NCBI RefSeq assembly: GCF_014191605.1
Contig: NZ_JACHWU010000001.1
Location: 806,001-870,000, forward strand
Direction: 5' to 3'
From: Prauserella isguenensis
GTDB taxonomy: Bacteria > Actinomycetota > Actinomycetes > Mycobacteriales > Pseudonocardiaceae
DNA: 64,000 bases
Part shown: one piece after another, positions 26,318 to 35,576 of the stretch
How the letters are laid out: each line of letters begins with the position of its first letter
Numbering within the stretch: position 1 is the first letter of the stretch
Program-made: the position numbers and the translations under genes
The notes under the pieces: model-generated
Told to the model about the DNA's origin: nothing
Database searches by the model: none
Seen by the model: the letters and a program-made list of their open reading frames with translations, nothing else

Positions 26318-27814
26318 ATGCCTGAGTACAAGCAGTTTCCCCTCGCCGACACCGCCGAGGGGCTGACCGAGGCCGAGATCCTCGGGTGGAAGGTGCAGCC
26401 GGGCGACGAGGTGACGGTCAACCAGATCGTCGTCGAGGTCGAGACGGCGAAGGCGGCCGTCGAGCTGCCCATCCCGTGGGCGGGCGTCGTGACCGAGCTG
26501 CTCGTCGAGCCGGGGCAGACGGTGGAGGTCGGCGCGCCGATCCTGACCGTCGACGTCGACCCGCACGGTGCCGCTCCCGCGTCGGACGCCGGATCGACCG
26601 GCTCCGTCAACGGAACAGCCGCCGAGTCGGGTGAAGGCGCCGAGTCGGACGAGGGCGCCGAGATGAAACCCCTCGTCGGCTACGGCTCGAAGGCCGCCAG
26701 CACGAAGCGTCGTCCCCGCACACCCGCGGCGGGTTCCGGCTCCGGTGGGTCCGGTGCTCCCAGCGCGAACGGCACGGGCACTAGCGGTTCCGGGGCGAAC
26801 GGGTCCGCACCGGCGGCGCAGGCAGCTCCCGCATCTCCGGCTCCGCAGTCCCCGGCTCCGCAGTCCCCGGCTCCGGCGGCCGCGCAGGCTCCGGAGTCGG
26901 ACGTGCCGGGGTCGGACGTGTCGGGGTCGGACACCCGCGGCGGGTACGTGCCGCTGGCGAAGCCGCCGGTGCGCAAGCTCGCCAAGGACCACGGCGTGGA
27001 CCTGCGCACGTTGACCGGCTCCGGCAACGGCGGGGTGATCACCCGCGATGACGTGCAGCGGGCCTGCGAATCGCCAGAACAGCCTGTCGCGGCGACCGCT
27101 CCCACCGCCGACGGTGCGCGCGAACACCGCGTCCCGATCAAGGGTGTGCGCAAGGCTACGGCCGAGGCGATGGTGCACAGTGCGTTCACCGCGCCGCACG
27201 TCACGGAGTTCCTCACGGTCGACGTCACACCGATGATGGAGCTGCGGCAGAAACTCAAGTCCCACCCGGAGTTCGCGGGCGTCAAGCTGACGCCGCTGGC
27301 GTTCGCGGCGAAGGCGGTGTGCCTGGCGGCCAAGCGCACGCCCGAGGTCAACTCGCTGTGGGACGGCGACGCGGGCGAGATCGTGTTCAAGGACTACGTG
27401 CACCTGGGGATCGCCGCCGCGACCCCGCGGGGACTCGTGGTGCCGAAGGTCCGCGACGCCGACGGGATGTCACTGCCGAAGTTGGCGGGTGCCATCGAGG
27501 AGCTGACGACGACGGCCCGTGACGGCAAGACGCAGCCCGCCGACATGTTGAACGGCACGTTCACGATCACCAACGTCGGCGTGTTCGGCGTCGACACCGG
27601 AACGCCGATCATCAACCCCGGTGAGTCGGCGATCCTGGCGGTCGGGGCGATCCGCGACATGCCGTGGGTCGTCGACGGCGAGTTGGCCGTGCGCAAGGTG
27701 ATGCAGTTGTCGCTGAGCTTCGACCACCGCGTCATCGACGGCCAGCAGGGTTCGCAGTTCCTCGCCGACGTCGGAGCACTGATGTCCGACCCGGCGATGG
27801 CGATCACCTTCTAG
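26318..27814 (+). CDS. Dihydrolipoamide acyltransferase (E2)
   Basis: 498 residues. One lipoyl domain (1-80) with the modified Lys 45 in VETAKAAVELP; a long Ala/Pro/Ser linker containing repeats of SPAPQ; a peripheral-subunit binding domain (about 208-245, AKPPVRKLAKDHGVDLRTLTGSGNGGVITRDDVQ); and a catalytic domain ending SFDHRVIDGQQGSQFL with the His and Asp of HxxxDG. It transfers the acyl group from lipoamide to CoA and forms the complex core. GGAGG precedes ATG 26318, 9 bases after E1 beta. No E3 gene is in the window. Confidence 0.94.
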   Translation: MPEYKQFPLADTAEGLTEAEILGWKVQPGDEVTVNQIVVEVETAKAAVELPIPWAGVVTELLVEPGQTVEVGAPILTVDVDPHGAAPASDAGSTGSVNGTAAESGEGAESDEGAEMKPLVGYGSKAASTKRRPRTPAAGSGSGGSGAPSANGTGTSGSGANGSAPAAQAAPASPAPQSPAPQSPAPAAAQAPESDVPGSDVSGSDTRGGYVPLAKPPVRKLAKDHGVDLRTLTGSGNGGVITRDDVQRACESPEQPVAATAPTADGAREHRVPIKGVRKATAEAMVHSAFTAPHVTEFLTVDVTPMMELRQKLKSHPEFAGVKLTPLAFAAKAVCLAAKRTPEVNSLWDGDAGEIVFKDYVHLGIAAATPRGLVVPKVRDADGMSLPKLAGAIEELTTTARDGKTQPADMLNGTFTITNVGVFGVDTGTPIINPGESAILAVGAIRDMPWVVDGELAVRKVMQLSLSFDHRVIDGQQGSQFLADVGALMSDPAMAITF

Positions 27815-27857
27815 CGCGGGCAATCCCCAACGAGGTGCGGCCCCCGACGAGGTGAAT

Positions 27858-27890
27858 GCCCCCAAGGCGCCCCAAGGGCACCTTGGGGGC
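27858..27890. terminator. CACCTTGG-type hairpin after the E2 gene
   Basis: GCCCCCAAGGCGCCC pairs with GGGCACCTTGGGGGC (one mismatch) around a 3-base loop, 44 bases after the E2 stop. It is a likely bidirectional terminator. Its right arm, AAGGGCACCTTGGGGGC, recurs exactly at 28657-28673. Confidence 0.7.
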
Positions 27891-28026
27891 GTTCAACGCT
27901 CCGAATCGTCCCCTCGCGCCGGCGTCACCGAGGCCTCGGGGCGCCGTCGGGCACCCCTCGCGTGTTTTGCGTTTGCGGCTGGGATCGGCGCGCGCCTCAC
28001 GGGCGCGTGCTCGTCCGAGAGCGGGT

Positions 28027-28632
28027 TCAGCGGTCGCCGGTGCCGCGGGCGGCGAGGGCCTCGCCGAGCTGGTCGGCGTGGCGCAGGGTTCTGACGAGGA
28101 ACGGCACGACGAACGCTGTCGGGCTGCGGTCGGCGCCGCGCGCCTTCGCCGCGGCCCGCACCTCCCCCGCGATCCCGGACAGCGTGGCGATCGCCTGCAC
28201 CGTCAGCCCGACGAGCAGGCCGACCATCTCGGGACGCACGCCGAACCGCTGCAGCGGTCGTACCACGCGTTCCACAGTGGACACGACGTCGTCGACGCGC
28301 GTCGTCAGCGTGAACAGGCTCGCCGCGGCCAGTGCCGTCACGAGCCGCAAACACACGACCGCCGCGGTCGTCGCACCGAGCAGCCACCACTGCACCGCGA
28401 ACACCACCACGGACACGATCACCAGCGTCCGCACCAGCGGCCACCACCGTCGCCGCGGCACCCGAGCCACGACGTAACCAGCCAACACCGCGGCCAGCGC
28501 TCCGCCGAGCCACCACGGCGAGTCGAGGAGGACCACGGCGGCCGCCAGCGCGACGACTGTGAGGAGTTTCGGCCCGGCCGGTGCGCGGTGCAGCACGCTT
28601 CCACCCGGCTCGTACAGCCCGAGCGGCGTCAC
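28027..28632 (-). CDS. bioN: ECF transporter T component (BioN type)
   Basis: About 201 residues from GTG 28632, which has GGTGG upstream (GTG 28641 is the alternative). LGLYEPGGSVLHRAPAGPKLLTVV is the classical start of CbiQ/BioN T components; 4-5 membrane helices follow and the coupling segment is ...LVRTLRHADQLGEALAARGTG, with the Ala-Arg-Gly motif. It couples the ATPase to BioY. It is the last gene of the bioY operon, separated from the ATPase by 142 bases that hold a half-copy of the CACCTTGG repeat. Confidence 0.88.
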   Translation of the reverse strand: MTPLGLYEPGGSVLHRAPAGPKLLTVVALAAAVVLLDSPWWLGGALAAVLAGYVVARVPRRRWWPLVRTLVIVSVVVFAVQWWLLGATTAAVVCLRLVTALAAASLFTLTTRVDDVVSTVERVVRPLQRFGVRPEMVGLLVGLTVQAIATLSGIAGEVRAAAKARGADRSPTAFVVPFLVRTLRHADQLGEALAARGTGDR

Positions 28633-28656
28633 GCCGTCCACCCCGCGGCCGACCCG

Positions 28657-28673
28657 AAGGGCACCTTGGGGGC
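28657..28673. repeat. Half-copy of the CACCTTGG repeat
   Basis: AAGGGCACCTTGGGGGC, identical over 17 bases to the right arm of the hairpin at 27858-27890, but without the complementary left arm. Confidence 0.6.
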
Positions 28674-28774
28674 ATCGAAGGCAGTCACGCGACAGCGTGC
28701 CGATGAGGGGTGGTGGCCGGGCCGGCGGGCGGCAGCTCCGACGGTTCCCTTCATCAGGCGTTGCGTCGGCCTCG

Positions 28775-29443
28775 TCATGACACCAGGTTCCGGTAGTAGC
28801 GGACGGCGGCGGCGGGCTCGTCGTCGGCGACCACGCGGCCATCGTCGAAGACGAGCACGCGGTCGAAGTCGTCGAGCAGGTCGAGGTCGTGGGTCACGAG
28901 CACGACCTGTTGACGCAACAGCCCCAGCAGCTCCGTGAAGCGGCGTTTGTTGCGCAGATCCAGCAGCGTCGTCGGCTCGTCGCACACCAGCACGTCGGGA
29001 TCGAGGACGAGCATGGAACACAGCGCCAGCAGCTGCTTCTGACCGCCGGAGAGCTGGTGCGCGGGGTGCTCCGGGTCGAGACCGTACTCGGCGAGCACCT
29101 CCGCGGCCCGCGCAGCTCGCTCCTTTTTGGACAGGCCGCTGCCGCGTAGTGAGAACGCGACGTCCTCACCCGCTGTGGGCATGACGATCTGCGAATCGGG
29201 GTTGGTGAACACGAACCCGACGTGTTTGCGAACCTTGCGCCCCTCCGACGCCGTGTCCAGGCCGTTCACCCGGACGTGTCCGCGGGTCGGCACGACGAGG
29301 CCGTTGATCATCCTCGCGACCGTCGACTTGCCCGAACCGTTGGCTCCCACGAACGCCACGCGCCGCTGGTCGAGCTTCGTGTCCACATCGGACACGACGG
29401 GGTTCGTGTCGTAGGTGTGACCGACACCGTCGAACTCGATCAC
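28775..29443 (-). CDS. bioM: ECF transporter ATPase (BioM type)
   Basis: 222 residues from GTG 29443. Walker A GANGSGKST, Q-loop FTNPDSQIV, signature LSGGQKQLLAL, Walker B VLVCDEPTTLLDL and switch His in LVTHDLDLL are all intact. It is short for an ECF ATPase, lacking a C-terminal extension. With BioY and BioN it should power biotin uptake. The 58-base gap from the thiolase stop contains only short CACC-rich sequence. Confidence 0.9.
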   Translation of the reverse strand: MIEFDGVGHTYDTNPVVSDVDTKLDQRRVAFVGANGSGKSTVARMINGLVVPTRGHVRVNGLDTASEGRKVRKHVGFVFTNPDSQIVMPTAGEDVAFSLRGSGLSKKERAARAAEVLAEYGLDPEHPAHQLSGGQKQLLALCSMLVLDPDVLVCDEPTTLLDLRNKRRFTELLGLLRQQVVLVTHDLDLLDDFDRVLVFDDGRVVADDEPAAAVRYYRNLVS

Positions 29444-29501
29444 CGCGCACCCGTTCCCATCACGGCGCCACCGTCCACTTCACCGCGCGAAACCATCCAC
29501 A

Positions 29502-30632
29502 TCACCGCGTCACCGTCCACCTCGTCGCCACCCCGACCCCGCCGCCCGCGGACAGCGCCGCCACGCCCGTCGCGGCGGTGCCTGTCACGCTCGGGCCCTG
29601 GCACACGAGTCGCGAGAACAATCGCACCACGAGCACTGCACCCGACGCGCCCCACGGGTGGCCGAGCGCGATGGCGCCCCCGTCCGGGCTGACCCTGTGC
29701 TCGTCGATGCCGACGGCGTCGAGGCAGGCCAGCGTCTGCCCGGCGAACGCCTCGTTGAACTCGACGACGTCCGGCGTGCCGGAGCGGAGCACTTCGCGCA
29801 TCGCCGGTACCGCGCCCAGGCCGAGGCGCGCCGGGTCGCATGCCCGCGTCGCCGACGCCTCCAGCCGGAGGCCCGGCACACCGAGGCGGGCGCGCAGGCG
29901 TTCGCTCACGACGAGGACCGCCGCCGCGCCGTCGTTGACCCCGCAGGAGTTGGCGGCGGTCGCGGTGCCGTCGGCGGTGAAAGCGGGCCGGAACCGGGAG
30001 AGGCGTTCGACCGTGAATCCCGGGCGAGGGCGTTCGTCGTCGGCCACGCCCCCGACGGCGACGAGCTCGCGGTCGAACCGGCCTGCGCGTTGGGCCGCGA
30101 CGGCGCGTTCGTGACTGCGCACGGCGAACGCGTCCTGGCGGGTGCGGGAGATCCCGGCTTCCGCGGCGACGAGGTCGGCGGCGGGCCCCATGTCGGGATC
30201 GCCGAACTCCGCGGGCGCGAACGGCGCGCGGGAGTACGGCGTGGGCGGATCGGTGGGCCACGAGCGCCGGGGCGCGGTCGACGCGCTCTCGACGCCGCCG
30301 GCGAGGTAGGCCTCGCCCTGGCCCGCGCGCACGTATGCGGCCGCCTGCGCGACGGCCGCGAGCCCGCTGGCGCACTGCCGGTCGACGGTCACCCCGGGAA
30401 CGTCGACGCCCAGGCCCGCCCGCAGCGCCGCGACCCGTGCCGGGTTGCCGCCGGGACCGAAGACGTTGCCGAGCACGACGTCGTCGATGTGGCCGATCCG
30501 TGCCGCGCCCACGTCGTCGAGCACGGCCCGCAGCACGGGCGCGGCGAGTTCGTCGACGGTGTGCGCGCGCAGCCCGCCGCCGTCACGGCCGATCGGGGTA
30601 CGTCGCGCGGCGATGACCACCGGCTCGGTCAT
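29502..30632 (-). CDS. Thiolase-like protein in the bioY operon, second catalytic Cys missing
   Basis: 376 residues, thiolase fold throughout. The acylated Cys is present (Cys 87 in DRQCASGLAAV), as are FNEAFAGQ and the His in LGHPWGASGA. The C-terminal CxGGG motif reads ALSAGGGVGVA, so the second cysteine, which activates CoA or the nucleophile in degradative and biosynthetic thiolases, is Ser 361. It may run a one-way acyl condensation or a different acyl transfer. GGAGGAG precedes ATG 30632, and the start overlaps the ligase stop by 4 bases. Link to biotin or pimelate is inference from context. Confidence 0.85.
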   Translation of the reverse strand: MTEPVVIAARRTPIGRDGGGLRAHTVDELAAPVLRAVLDDVGAARIGHIDDVVLGNVFGPGGNPARVAALRAGLGVDVPGVTVDRQCASGLAAVAQAAAYVRAGQGEAYLAGGVESASTAPRRSWPTDPPTPYSRAPFAPAEFGDPDMGPAADLVAAEAGISRTRQDAFAVRSHERAVAAQRAGRFDRELVAVGGVADDERPRPGFTVERLSRFRPAFTADGTATAANSCGVNDGAAAVLVVSERLRARLGVPGLRLEASATRACDPARLGLGAVPAMREVLRSGTPDVVEFNEAFAGQTLACLDAVGIDEHRVSPDGGAIALGHPWGASGAVLVVRLFSRLVCQGPSVTGTAATGVAALSAGGGVGVATRWTVTR

Positions 30633-31888
30633 GGCGCCTCCTCCGGCGCGGTCAGCGGCGCGGCGTCGAACGTGCCGTCGCGGAGCTGCTCGGCCGCGAC
30701 GGCCCTGGCCGGCTTGCCGGACGCGGTGCGCGGCAGCGACGTCGTCCACAACCAGCGCCGCGGCAGGAACGCGGGGCGCAGTTCGGCCCGCACTGCGGCG
30801 CGCAGGTCGGCGAGTGCGGGCGGCTGCCGTGCCTGCACGATCGCCGTGACGAGCAGGCCGAGTCGTGGGTGTGGGGTGCCCGTGACCAGCGCGTCGTCCA
30901 CGCCCGCGACGGTACGCAGCACCGATTCCACGGGTTCGGCGGGCACCTGGGTGCCGCCGCTCGGGATGGTGGCCGAACCGCGTCCGGTGACGACGAGTCC
31001 GCCGGTGTCGGTGAACCTGCCGTGGTCGCCGTTGGACAGCCACTCGGGGGCGGGGTCGAGCTCGCTGCCGCGGAGGTAGCCGCTGAACGCCAGCGGCGAG
31101 CGCACCCACAGCACGCCGTCGCAGACGTCGACGTCGACACCGTTGACGGGACGCAGCTCGCCGTCACGGCGGATCGCGATGAGCGACAGTTCGGCCGAAC
31201 CGTAGTACTCGACCAGGCGGGTGTCAGGGAAGGCGCGTGCGAACCGTGCGCGCAGGTCGCCGCCGAGGTGGGCGCCGCCGCAGACGACGGTGCGCAGAAC
31301 CGACGGGCCCGGGCGGCGCTCGGCGTCTGCGACGAGCTCGGCGAGCATCGCGGGCACGACGTGCACGGTGGCGGCCCGGCGCGCCTCGGCAGGGCGCCAG
31401 CGGTCACGCAGCCACAGGTCGGCGCCGCACCACGTGGCGTGCAGCGCGCCGAACAGGAACAGCGACGCGCTGAGCGGGCCCGCCACGAGGACGGGCCCGT
31501 CGACGGGACCGAGCGCCTCGAAGCTGCGGATCCACGACGACCGGGTCCGCAGGCCGACCTTCGGTGTGCCGGTGCTGCCCGACGTCGTGGGCAGGTAGAA
31601 GGACGGGTCGTGCTCCGAGGCCCGCGCTTCGACGGGGTCGGCGGGCTCCGGACTGCCGTCGACGATCAGCGCCGGGTCGGCGTCGGCGAGCACGGCGGCG
31701 CGGTCGGCGGCGGGCCACGCCGGTTCCAGAACGAGCGTCGCCGCACCGAGGAGGTCGGCCCCGAGCAGCCACGACAGCACGTCGCCGGACCCCTCGACGG
31801 CGATGCGTGTCCCGGGGCCGACGCCGCGGTCGGCGAGCGTGCGGGCCGCGCCGTGCGCGGTGGCGGGAACGTGGGCGGTGAGGGTCAC
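30629..31888 (-). CDS. Short class-I adenylate-forming (acyl-CoA ligase-like) enzyme in the bioY operon
   Basis: 419 residues, about 80-100 shorter than usual, the loss being at the N-terminus. P-loop FYLPTTSGSTGTPKVG, adenine motif EYYGSAELS, ribose Asp in LSNGDHGRF and C-terminal Lys in SLPRTASGKPAR are present, so both half-reactions (acyl-AMP, then thioester) are possible. GTG 31888 overlaps the bioY stop (GTGA) and its own stop overlaps the thiolase start. Acid substrate unknown; the biotin-transport setting suggests pimelate or a related dicarboxylate. Confidence 0.85.
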   Translation of the reverse strand: MTLTAHVPATAHGAARTLADRGVGPGTRIAVEGSGDVLSWLLGADLLGAATLVLEPAWPAADRAAVLADADPALIVDGSPEPADPVEARASEHDPSFYLPTTSGSTGTPKVGLRTRSSWIRSFEALGPVDGPVLVAGPLSASLFLFGALHATWCGADLWLRDRWRPAEARRAATVHVVPAMLAELVADAERRPGPSVLRTVVCGGAHLGGDLRARFARAFPDTRLVEYYGSAELSLIAIRRDGELRPVNGVDVDVCDGVLWVRSPLAFSGYLRGSELDPAPEWLSNGDHGRFTDTGGLVVTGRGSATIPSGGTQVPAEPVESVLRTVAGVDDALVTGTPHPRLGLLVTAIVQARQPPALADLRAAVRAELRPAFLPRRWLWTTSLPRTASGKPARAVAAEQLRDGTFDAAPLTAPEEAP

Positions 31889-32457
31889 TCGGTTTGCGCG
31901 GTCCTGGGCAGAGTGCCGGGCAGGGCACGGTGGACGACGGCGGCGATGATCGCGGTGGCCGCGACCTTGCAGAGGTCACCGGGGACGAACACGAGCGACT
32001 GGACGGCGGCCGCTCCGAGGTCGCCGAGGTAGGCACCGAGGAACGGGATGCCGATGAGGTAGTCGGCGAGCAGTCCCGCGAGCGTGGCGAGCCCGATGAC
32101 CGGGAGGTTGAGCTTGGGCGCGCGGCTCACGATGAGGCCCGCGACCAGTGCGGAGAGGATCCAGCCGAACAGGAACCCGCCGCTCGGGCCGACGAACGGC
32201 GCCAGCCCGCCGCGCCCACCCGACAGCAGGGGCAGGCCGATGGCGGTCAGCGCAAGGAACAGCAGGACGGCCGCGGTGCCGCGCCGCGCACCGAGCAGTA
32301 CACCCGCGAGCAGCGGCCCCGCGTTCTGGATGACCACGGGTACGCCGGACGCGCCGAAGTAGATGCCGGGGAAGATCCCGAGCACGGCGATGAACGCGGC
32401 GAAGACGACGACGCGCGCCAGGTCGGCGGCGGGCAGTGAGACGCGTGGTGCGGGCAT
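31885..32457 (-). CDS. bioY: Biotin transporter BioY (ECF S component)
   Basis: 190 residues from ATG 32457 (10 more if 32487 is used). Six membrane helices; typical BioY stretches are FPGIYFGASGVPVVIQNAGPLLAGVLLGARRG, PLLSGGRGGLAPFVGPSGGFLFGWI and PFLGAYLGDLGAAAVQSLVFVPGDLCKVAATAII, with the conserved GP(S/T)GG and PGDxxK motifs. It binds biotin in the membrane. First gene of a five-gene leftward operon with overlapping starts. Confidence 0.93.
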   Translation of the reverse strand: MPAPRVSLPAADLARVVVFAAFIAVLGIFPGIYFGASGVPVVIQNAGPLLAGVLLGARRGTAAVLLFLALTAIGLPLLSGGRGGLAPFVGPSGGFLFGWILSALVAGLIVSRAPKLNLPVIGLATLAGLLADYLIGIPFLGAYLGDLGAAAVQSLVFVPGDLCKVAATAIIAAVVHRALPGTLPRTAQTE

Positions 32458-32590
32458 GCTCGCAAGGTAACCCCACCTCGACCCCAATGCGGTAGATGTA
32501 GGTCACTTCCGTCGGCGCAGCTCCCCGGGGGCGCCGACGGGTCCGGATGCGGAACGTGTGGCAGCGCGCAGTACGCGGGGTTGCGGGGCC

Positions 32591-32653
32591 GAGCGCAGAA
32601 CACGCGGGACCGAGTGCGGAACACGCGGGACCGAGTGCGGAACACGCGGGGCT
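32591..32653. repeat. Three tandem 21-bp units (GGAACACGCGGG type)
   Basis: Units at 32591, 32612 and 32633 follow GAGTGCGGAACACGCGGGACC with few changes. They lie between the divergent bioY operon and the amino-acid ABC operon and resemble the array at 21265-21327 in unit length and AACACG core. The rest of 32458-32743 shows no gene. Confidence 0.7.
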
Positions 32654-32743
32654 GGGGGTGGGCCACACGGGGTAGCCGGTGCCCGGGTGTCCAGCGCGCA
32701 ACGAGACCGTGATCGGTATCGAAACCGCTATGTAACGACCCTG

Positions 32744-32776
32744 ATAGTGCCAACTACCCACATGGAGTGGCACTAT
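32744..32776. promoter_or_regulatory. 9-bp inverted repeat before the amino-acid ABC operon
   Basis: ATAGTGCCA (32744-32752) and TGGCACTAT (32768-32776) are exact complements 15 bases apart, 40 bases upstream of the binding-protein start. It could be an operator or a leader hairpin. Confidence 0.5.
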
Positions 32777-32815
32777 TCCTTCACCGACCAGTGCCCACTA
32801 CTAGGAGTGAAGATC

Positions 32816-33694
32816 GTGGTGCGTAACCCCTGGCGTAAACCCACGCAGCGCAAGCTCCGTTCGCTCGCCGTGCTTCCCGTGCTGGCGCTGACCGCTACCG
32901 CGGCCGGCTGCGCCGAGGAGGTCAACACCGCAGGCAACACCCAGGCGGGCGACAAGATTGAGTTGATCAACGATGGCCAGCTGACCGTCTGTACCCACCT
33001 GCCGTACGAGCCGTTCCAGTTCCGCAACGAGGGTGGCAAGACCGTCGGCTTCGACGTCGACCTCGTGGACCTGGTCGCCGAGGATCTCGGCGTGAAGCAG
33101 AAGCTCGTGAACACGAGCTTCGAAGGTATTCAGACCGGCCAGGTGTTCGAGACGGGCGACTGCGACCTCGCCGCCGCCGCGATCACGATCAACGACGAGC
33201 GTGACCGCGTCATGGACTTCTCGAAGGGCTACTTCGACGCCGACCAGGCCCTGGTGGTCAAGGCCGGTTCCGACGTCAGCGGCCTCGACGACCTCGACGG
33301 CAAGGTGCTCGGCGTGCAGCAGGGCACCACCGGCGAGGAGTACGCCCAGGAGAACAAGGACAAGCACGGCTATCAGACCCGCCAGTACGAGGACCTGGAG
33401 CTGCTGCAGCAGGGCGTGCAGAACGGCGCCGTCGCGGCGGGCATCAACGACAACTCGGTGCTGCTGTACGCCACGAAGTCGAAGGACGCCCTCGAGGTCA
33501 GCACCGAGTTCGACACCGGAGAGCAGTACGGCATCGCCGTGGCCGACGGCAACGGCGCGCTCCAGGCGAAGATCGGCGAGGTCATCGACGCCGCCAAGCA
33601 GGACGGCCGCTACGACGAGATCTACGAGAAGTGGTTCGGCGAGGCCCCGCCCAAGGAAGACGGCGGAGAGGGCTCGGACGAGAGCGGCAAGTAG
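32816..33694 (+). CDS. Amino-acid ABC transporter substrate-binding lipoprotein
   Basis: 292 residues; AGGAG stands 8 bases before GTG 32816. The signal peptide [17 protein letters not shown] ends at the lipid-modified Cys. The SBP_bac_3 family fold follows: [48 protein letters not shown]-type hinge, [18 protein letters not shown] and [12 protein letters not shown] at the end. Polar amino acid (Gln/Glu class) binding is likely. Followed by the permease after 81 bases. Confidence 0.92.
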   Translation: MVRNPWRKPTQRKLRSLAVLPVLALTATAAGCAEEVNTAGNTQAGDKIELINDGQLTVCTHLPYEPFQFRNEGGKTVGFDVDLVDLVAEDLGVKQKLVNTSFEGIQTGQVFETGDCDLAAAAITINDERDRVMDFSKGYFDADQALVVKAGSDVSGLDDLDGKVLGVQQGTTGEEYAQENKDKHGYQTRQYEDLELLQQGVQNGAVAAGINDNSVLLYATKSKDALEVSTEFDTGEQYGIAVADGNGALQAKIGEVIDAAKQDGRYDEIYEKWFGEAPPKEDGGEGSDESGK

Positions 33695-33775
33695 GCACAA
33701 CTATCGTTCCCCGGGGAGCCGGCCTCCGTCGTGAGGTCGGCTCCTTGCGATGGGCAACGTGTGAGGAGTCGGTCC

Positions 33776-34585
33776 ATGCCGATGTCGCCGCGCAAGCGGG
33801 CGCAGGCCTTCCGTGGCGTGCAGTACGGGATTCTCGTGCTGGCCGTCGCGGCCGTGGCGTTCTTCGCCGACTGGGAGAAGTTCGGCAACGCGTTCTTCAA
33901 CTTCGACGCGATGGGCACCCAGTTCCCTGGGATCATCACCACGGCGCTGGTCAACACGATCATCTACACCGGCCTCGGGTTCGCACTCGGGCTGGCCCTG
34001 GGCCTCGTACTGGCGCTGATGAAGCTGTCGTCGGTCGCCCCCTACCGGTGGATCGCCACCGTGTACATCGAATTCTTCCGTGGCGTACCGGCGTTGCTGG
34101 TGTTCATCGCGCTCGGGTTCGGCGTGCCGCTGGCGTTCCAGATCCAGTTCGACACCTACTCGACCGCGGCGATCGCACTCGGTCTCGTCGGATCGGGCTA
34201 CATCGCCGAGACGCTGCGCGCCGGCATCCAGGCCGTCCCGAAGGGGCAGGTCGAGGCGGCACGTTCGCTCGGCATGTCGCAGTCGCGCGCCATGGTCACG
34301 GTCGTCATCCCACAGGCGTTCCGCATCATCCTGCCGCCGCTGACCAACGAACTGATCCTGCTGACGAAGGACTCGTCGCTGATCTACATCCTCGGCCTGC
34401 TCGACACGCAGTACGAACTGGCGAAGTTCGGCCGGGAGGGCATGAACGCGACCAACTCGATGTCGCCGATCCTGCTGGCGGGTGCCTGCTATCTGCTCAT
34501 CACGGTGCCGCTGGGCTACCTGTCGCGGTACCTCGAACGCCGCGCGGGCCGCAAGCGCGACGAAGGACTGGAGGTGACGGCGTGA
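33776..34585 (+). CDS. Amino-acid ABC transporter permease
   Basis: 269 residues with GAGGAG before ATG 33776. Five membrane helices of the HisM/GlnP type: [19 protein letters not shown] (the His/Glu/Gln permease motif) and the EAA loop [27 protein letters not shown]. It forms the channel as a homodimer, since only one permease gene is present. Its stop overlaps the ATPase start by 4 bases (GTGA). Confidence 0.93.
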   Translation: MPMSPRKRAQAFRGVQYGILVLAVAAVAFFADWEKFGNAFFNFDAMGTQFPGIITTALVNTIIYTGLGFALGLALGLVLALMKLSSVAPYRWIATVYIEFFRGVPALLVFIALGFGVPLAFQIQFDTYSTAAIALGLVGSGYIAETLRAGIQAVPKGQVEAARSLGMSQSRAMVTVVIPQAFRIILPPLTNELILLTKDSSLIYILGLLDTQYELAKFGREGMNATNSMSPILLAGACYLLITVPLGYLSRYLERRAGRKRDEGLEVTA

Positions 34586-35376
34586 GCGCCGACACGGGTG
34601 ACGCGCAGGCCGCGAGTGGCGGGCCGATCGTCGAGATCACCGGCCTGCACAAGGCGTTCGGCATGCTCGAGGTGCTCAAGGGCATCGACATGCGTGTCGA
34701 GCGCGGCGAGGTCGTCTGCATCATCGGCCCGTCCGGTTCGGGTAAGTCGACGCTGCTGCGCTGTGTGAACGTTCTCGAGGAGCCCAACGCCGGCAGCGTC
34801 GTGGTGAACGGCTACGAGCTGACCGACCCGGACGTCGACATCGACAGGGCGCGGCGTTCGATCGGCATGGTGTTCCAGGGGTTCAACCTGTTCGGCCACC
34901 TGTCGGTGCTGGACAACCTGACGGTCGCGCAGCGCAAGGTGCTCAAGCGCGACGCGACGGAGGCCGAGCGGATCGCGCGGGAGAACCTCGACAAGGTGGG
35001 ACTGGCGGAGAAGGCCGGTTCGATGCCCGAGCAGCTGTCCGGTGGGCAGCAGCAGCGCGTGGCGATCGCGCGGGCGCTGTCGATGCAGCCCGCGGTGATG
35101 TTGTTCGACGAGCCGACGTCGGCGCTCGACCCCGAGCTGGTCGGCGACGTGCTCGGCGTGATGCGCCAGCTCGCCGACGAGGGCATGACGATGCTCGTCG
35201 TCACCCACGAGATGCAGTTCGCGCGCGAGGTCGCCGACAAGGTGCTGTTCATGGACGGCGGCGTCATCGTCGAGTCGGGCCCGCCGTCGAAGGTCATCGC
35301 CGACCCGGCGGAGGAGCGCACGAAGACGTTCCTCAGCCGCGTCCTCAACCCGGTGCACGCCTCGAAAACCGACTGA
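34582..35376 (+). CDS. Amino-acid ABC transporter ATPase
   Basis: 264 residues from GTG 34582. Walker [11 protein letters not shown]-loop VFQGFNLF, signature [15 protein letters not shown], Walker [16 protein letters not shown]-loop [22 protein letters not shown]: a complete GlnQ/HisP-type ATPase. Third gene of the importer operon. The 200 bases after it, up to 35576, hold no gene or clear terminator. Confidence 0.95.
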   Translation: MSADTGDAQAASGGPIVEITGLHKAFGMLEVLKGIDMRVERGEVVCIIGPSGSGKSTLLRCVNVLEEPNAGSVVVNGYELTDPDVDIDRARRSIGMVFQGFNLFGHLSVLDNLTVAQRKVLKRDATEAERIARENLDKVGLAEKAGSMPEQLSGGQQQRVAIARALSMQPAVMLFDEPTSALDPELVGDVLGVMRQLADEGMTMLVVTHEMQFAREVADKVLFMDGGVIVESGPPSKVIADPAEERTKTFLSRVLNPVHASKTD

Positions 35377-35576
35377 CAGACACCCACGCGCTGTTCGCGG
35401 GTCACCGGGCGGGGTCTGCGGGGTCGCTGAAAACGGTGATGTCGCGGGTGTTCGCGCGGTAGGTTGTCGCTCTGCGCGGTCGTGTCGGTACCGGGTGTCG
35501 TCTCCGCCTCCCGGCTGTTCACACCGTGATCGGGGCCGGCTCCGGTCGGCAGGTGACCAGAGAGGGGCGCTGCGCA

